Shown one piece after another: positions 59,936 through 64,000 of a stretch of 64,000 bases of DNA. Position numbers and translations under genes: made by a program. Under the pieces are notes generated by a model that worked only from the letters and a program-made list of their open reading frames with translations, was not told the DNA's origin and ran no database searches. The first letter of the stretch is position 1, and each line of letters opens with the position of its first letter. The DNA comes from Tilletiaria anomala UBC 951 (taxonomy: Eukaryota; Basidiomycota; Exobasidiomycetes; Georgefischeriales; Tilletiariaceae): contig NW_013546998.1 of assembly GCF_000711695.1 (NCBI RefSeq), forward strand, positions 109,752 through 173,751, written 5' to 3'.

Positions 59936-62321
59936 CTACTTGAATTCATCTTCAGCCTTGCGGATGCGCTCCTGGTCCTCCTGCTTGCTCTTGCGCTCAG
60001 CGTCCTCCGCGGCGGCGGCCTCCTGGTCCTCCTTGATCTCCTTGATCTCCTCGTCAATGCCGATCGCCTCGTCAAAGTCCTCCATGGTGCCCTCGCCCGT
60101 CGGGCGGAAGAGGAAGGGCTTGATAACGCGCTCAAAGTACGGGTGCGGCTTGCCTTGCGGGTTATTGCGCTGCAGGACCAACCCAAAAAAGAGGGGAGCG
60201 GATGTGTCAGCAGAGAGAAATGGCCAACGAGCGACCGCGGGGGAAGGGTGGCAGCTCGACTGACCCTGACGAGCCTAAAGTACTCTGCGTAGACATTGCC
60301 GTCCGCCCTGCCGATGGGACTGTTGATGATGTGGTCGCTAATGGCGAACGCGTCGATCAGGGGGATGGCAAAGGCGCGCACGCGTGTGCAGCACTCGGAC
60401 ACCTTGGCCTGCACGAGGTCGAGCTGCTCGGCGCTGAGCCAGCGTGCGCGCAGGAAAAACGCAGCCTTCTCCTCCATCTGCCAGAGACCGTAGAAGCGCG
60501 CAAGCAGTGCGAGGTGCTCCTGCACCTTCCTGTCGTCGGCGCTCTGCAGCGGCAGGCGCTCAACAGCTTGCTTGAACTGGCGGAAGATGAAACAGCTTGA
60601 GTGGACGCTGGCCGCGACGAAGCGTACCTGGCTGCACTTTTCATTCGCGGCGTCCTTGCTCATGCCCTGGTCGATGCAAGCCTGGAAGTCCTCAGCGGCC
60701 TTCTTGACGGCATGCGCTGCGACCGTGTCCCAGCCCCGCTGGATGCCGTCGAGGCTGTCGAGGTCCGCGTCGCGCCCTGTGCGCTGCAGCACCGTCTGCA
60801 GCTCGTTGAGGTAGACACAGCCAGCACGCAGGTGCTTGCCCTCGAGCGCGTCCTGGTACGACGCGATGAGCGAGCGGCCCGACTGGAGGGCGAGGATGGT
60901 GTTGTCTCCCTCCCAGGTGCAGTGCACGGCAAAGTCGGCATACATGGATGCAAAGCCGTTGTATGAGCTGTACCCGTGCCCACCGCACGCCTGACGCGCC
61001 TTGTCAATTGACTCGAGTGTGGCCCAGGTGCAGAAGGCCTTGAGGCCAGCGCTCGTCGCGTGCGTTTCCTTTAGAAGCTCAAGTGTCGCCGCGAGGTTGG
61101 GGTCGCCCGGTTCGAGCGCCTCGAGCGCCTGGCTCGTCTCCTCATACAGGCGCACCATCTCGAGCGCGGTGAAGCCAAAGGCGACGGACTGTGCGAGCAG
61201 GGGCATAAGCCTGCGCTGGTGGATCGGGTAGTCGAGGATCTGCGTCTCGAGCGGCTCCTTGGGGTCGCTCTTGAACTGTCGGCGCACGGCAGCGTAGCGC
61301 ACGGCGATCGTCAGCGCCTTTTTCGCCATGTTGGCCGCGTCAGAGACCATCGCGGCGCGGCCTTGAAGCAGGGCGCCGTAGGTGAGCTGTTGCAGCGGCG
61401 GTTCGCGCACCTCGCCGTCGCGCGTTACCTGGGTGTGCTTCATGAGCATATACGCGCGCGGGATGCGCACATTAGTGAACTGCACGTAGCCATTATCGAT
61501 CGAGTCCCGGCCCATTTTCTTGCCAATGTCGCCGACATTAATCCCGGGGAGCAGGTCGAACGTCTGCGGGTTGCGTAAGGGGACGATGAACGTCTTTGTG
61601 CCGTACGAGCGGCCGTTGACGATCAACTTGGCAAATACGGCGCCGTGGGTGGCGGTCTGCGCCGCGCCGCCGATCCACCACTTGGTGGCGCCAAGGTGCG
61701 GGGTGTGTATGATGAATTCGTCCGTCTTTTCGTCAAATGTAGCGGTGGTCTCGAGGCCAGCGACGTTGGAGCCGTGGGCGAGCTCAGTCATGCAGAAGCA
61801 GCCGAACATGCCGTTGCAGCCGATGACGCCCTTGTCCATCCAGTAACTGAACTGGTTAGGCGTCGCGCCGGAGCGGATAGCGCCGAGAAAGAGGCCGTAG
61901 TGGACGCCGAAGCGTGTCCAGAAGCCTGGGTCGAAAAGCCCGATGAGTTCCATGCGCTTGGTGAACTCTTCGACGCTCTCGTTGGTGACGTAGTGGACAA
62001 GCGATGCAATGCGGGACATGGTGCGCTCGCGGAGCTCATCCTTAGTCAAATCGTGGTAGTCGCCCATGTAGAAGAGCGGGTTGCGCTCGAGCTCGAGCAT
62101 TTGGCGCTCCTTGAGCTTGAGCATGCGCTCGTTGCCATGCATTGCGATGGACATCTGATGAAAAGGAGCGGACGTTGGTTGGCTCAGTGCTGCTGCTTGG
62201 AGAATAAAGCCGGGAAAGAAAGGAAAGAGAAGAGAGGCCTCACCTTGCGTACGTCAAAGGGCGGATTCTCACGCTCTGCGAGCATGGTGCGCACGGTGGT
62301 CTTGTCGATCCAGGTGTTCAT
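59936..62321 (-). CDS. POX1: Peroxisomal acyl-CoA oxidase
   Basis: Exons 62321-62244, 62154-60265 and 60169-59936 give 733 residues. Starts MNTWIDKTTVRTMLAERENPPFDVRK; then GVHYGLFLGAIRSG, GCFCMTELAHGSNVAGLETTA, HLGATKWWIGGAAQTATHGAV and KMGRDSIDNGYVQF form the FAD and acyl-CoA site; ACGGHGYSSYNGFASMYAD and CTWEGDNTILALQSGRSL carry the C-terminal oxidase motif with the catalytic Glu (EGDN). First step of peroxisomal beta-oxidation, giving trans-2-enoyl-CoA and hydrogen peroxide. Introns are 89 and 95 nt. The C-terminus is a Glu/Lys-rich tail ending EDEFK, so there is no PTS1 tripeptide; S. cerevisiae Pox1 also lacks PTS1. Divergent from the alpha/beta hydrolase gene. Confidence 0.94.
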
Positions 62322-63127
62322 GATGGGCACTATTCTACGAGGGGGGAAGCGGGGGTGCGGGTCTCTCCCTCTCCTGTCGACGCCAGACACGAGGGTGGGG
62401 TGACAGCCACTCGGTGAGAGGCTGCAATGTGTATATCGTATGTCTCCTGGGCAAGGGCTCTGCGTGTGGTGCGTGTGAGAGTGGGTGAGCAAGCGATGGA
62501 GGTGATGGGGAAGGGAGGGGGAGGGGGATGGGGATGGGGGGAACGGGGTATGTATATGGCGGGGATGGCGGATCGACGGGTGGGCGGCGGATCCGGTGAG
62601 GATCGGGGACCGGACATCAAAGTACAGCATCTAGCCGGGCGGAACACAAAGAGAAGAGAAGACTGTTATTGGCAGGCCAGCAAGGGTAGACCTCCCCCGG
62701 CACGGCACTGCACGGCACTGTTGACCAGTCTGCTGCCACTCGGCCGCCGCACTATACATACATGCATGGGTCTCACGTCGCTCACTCAGAGCCACACGCG
62801 CTCGCCAAAGCCGCCGCCCGGCCAGGCCAGGCCAAGCCATGCCGGAGCCTCCGGTGAGGGACAAGCGGTTTCACAGAGTGGAAGACCCCCGCGTGAAAGC
62901 AGCGGGGCACAACCCTATTCCTTCAAACACTCTTCTCACCACCATCCTCCACACACGACAGGTTGTATTGTAACAGCTGGGCAGGCACTCAAGCTGGCCG
63001 CGACGACGACGGTGGATCGAAACGATGCGTACCGTATAACAGCCAGCGTAAAAAGGTTAGCTCTACCCCTCCAAGCACACCGCATACATCGGCTGCCCCA
63101 CACGCGTGCGCACCCCGCCCTCACAAC
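62322..63127. promoter_or_regulatory. Shared divergent promoter region, POX1 / alpha-beta hydrolase
   Basis: 806 bp with G-rich runs at 62500-62550. Several short frames but no protein-like product. Confidence 0.4.
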
Positions 63128-63753
63128 ATGGCGACCGTAGAGGCAGCAACAGCCGCCGTGTTCATGTCCCCCTCCGCCTCGCCCACCGCACCGGGTCCCG
63201 GCGGAGGCAGCAGTGCGGAAAGCTTAATCCAGCACGCGCGGCAGCGCAATGAAACAGCACCAGCGCAGGCAGATGAAGAACAGGAAGAAGACGACCATTC
63301 CCTCGTGCCCATCGGCGCAGCATACCTCGGCGCAACGCGCGCCTCGCTGCGAAGCGCATCGCGCTCGCCCGGTTACAACTACCACCACCACCGCAGTACC
63401 GGCCGCAGCATAGCAGCTCAGCAGCAGCAGGAAGAGGAGGATCTCGCAACCGCCGATCTGCGTACCGTCTTCGACCCCGCCACGTGCGCCAAGCGCGGCC
63501 GGGTGGCCGTCCCCGCGCGCGTCGTCCCGTGGCATCCGGTTGCCTCGAAGAGAAAGCAGAACCAGAACCAGAAGTACAACAAGGCACAGCGCATCATGCG
63601 CAGCAACGGCAATGGCACCGAGAATACCACAGCAGCAGAGGAGGAGGCGGAGCATGAAGGCGCCGAGGAAACGTTCAGGATCTACTACGAGGTCCACGGG
63701 CACGGGCCCAAACGCATGGTCTTTGTCATGGGCCTCAACATGGCTTGCTTCGG
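63128..63753 (+). CDS. Alpha/beta-hydrolase-type protein, 5' exon only (gene continues past window)
   Basis: First exon from ATG 63128 to a GTGAGT donor at 63754, 208 codons plus two bases. The first ~180 residues are low-complexity (Ser/Pro/Gln/Glu). The end reads RIYYEVHGHGPKRMVFVMGLNMACFG, the beta-strand and oxyanion-hole segment at the start of an alpha/beta-hydrolase fold; the nucleophile elbow must lie in later exons beyond 64000. A second, moderately basic patch (KRKQNQNQKYNKAQRIMR) could be a nuclear or targeting signal. Lipase, esterase or epoxide hydrolase cannot be told apart. Confidence 0.6.
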
Positions 63754-63957
63754 GTGAGTCTTGTCTCGTCTCGTCTGTCCCCAGCTCTTTGAGGTATAGA
63801 GTCAAGAAGGGACATCGGACAATGATTCAGGTGTATACATTGAGGCCTATTTAGCGTCGAGGGACCCCATCGCCACAGCGTAAGGGAACCTGCCTCTAAT
63901 ACCGCGATGAATGCAGCTTCAACCGTAGCCTCCGCTGACGTCCCCTCTTATGCCCTG

Positions 63958-64000
63958 CTCCCCCTCCCTCTCTCCCTCTCTCCCTCTCTCCCTCTCTCCC
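63958..64000 (+). repeat. Polypyrimidine (CTCTCCCT)n tract at window end
   Basis: At least four near-perfect 8-nt units of C and T only, running off the right edge. Probably within an intron of the alpha/beta-hydrolase gene. Confidence 0.85.

Overview
This is a 64 kb piece of a fungal nuclear chromosome. Genes carry short GT-AG introns (mostly 57-175 nt) and encode the Dam1 ring subunit DAM1, a SPO71-type PH protein, a BUR1-type CDK, an SMG6/EST1 protein and fungal-style mitochondrial proteins. The intron density and protein flavour suggest a basidiomycete, perhaps a smut relative (Ustilaginomycotina); that placement is inference. No bacterial, phage, CRISPR, rRNA or tRNA gene was seen.

Layout. 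1-33 kb is dense and conserved: BUR1-type kinase (partial, -), mitochondrial uS12m (+), SPO71-like PH protein (-), WAPL cohesin-release factor (+), SMG6/EST1-like PIN nuclease (-), a 2.2 kb gap, lysyl-tRNA synthetase (+), NAT9-type acetyltransferase (-), alpha-tubulin (+), TIM17 (+), an RCC1-repeat protein (-) and DAM1 (-). Most neighbours are divergent or convergent pairs. 33-36.5 kb is decayed or accessory: an unresolved cupin/membrane protein (-) and a broken flavin monooxygenase (+). 37-45.8 kb is conserved again: an EF-hand mitochondrial carrier (+), an AMSH-type JAMM deubiquitinase (-) and L-2-hydroxyglutarate dehydrogenase (+). 45.9-55.8 kb is sparse: a GH31 glycosidase pseudogene, a decayed secreted-protein remnant and an apparently intact secreted cysteine-rich protein, all on the minus strand. 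55.8-64 kb returns to housekeeping genes: IND1-like P-loop ATPase (-), an atypical Rab GTPase (+), acyl-CoA oxidase (-) and the 5' part of an alpha/beta hydrolase (+).

Themes. Chromosome and microtubule biology (WAPL, DAM1, alpha-tubulin, SMG6/EST1), mitochondrial biogenesis and metabolism (uS12m, TIM17, IND1, carrier, L2HGDH, possibly dual-targeted LysRS) and two islands of gene decay. No new multi-gene system is evident. The most unusual signals are inside single genes: a Rab lacking both the catalytic Gln and a canonical NKxD motif and carrying a long insertion; an IND1 homologue lacking the CPxC iron-sulphur motif; a 6-nt microexon in alpha-tubulin; two in-frame starts for LysRS, the first with a presequence-like leader; and an SMG6-like protein with an Arg/Asp/Glu/Ser-rich segment. 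Splice sites were assigned by eye from consensus, reading phase and family alignment and have no transcript support.
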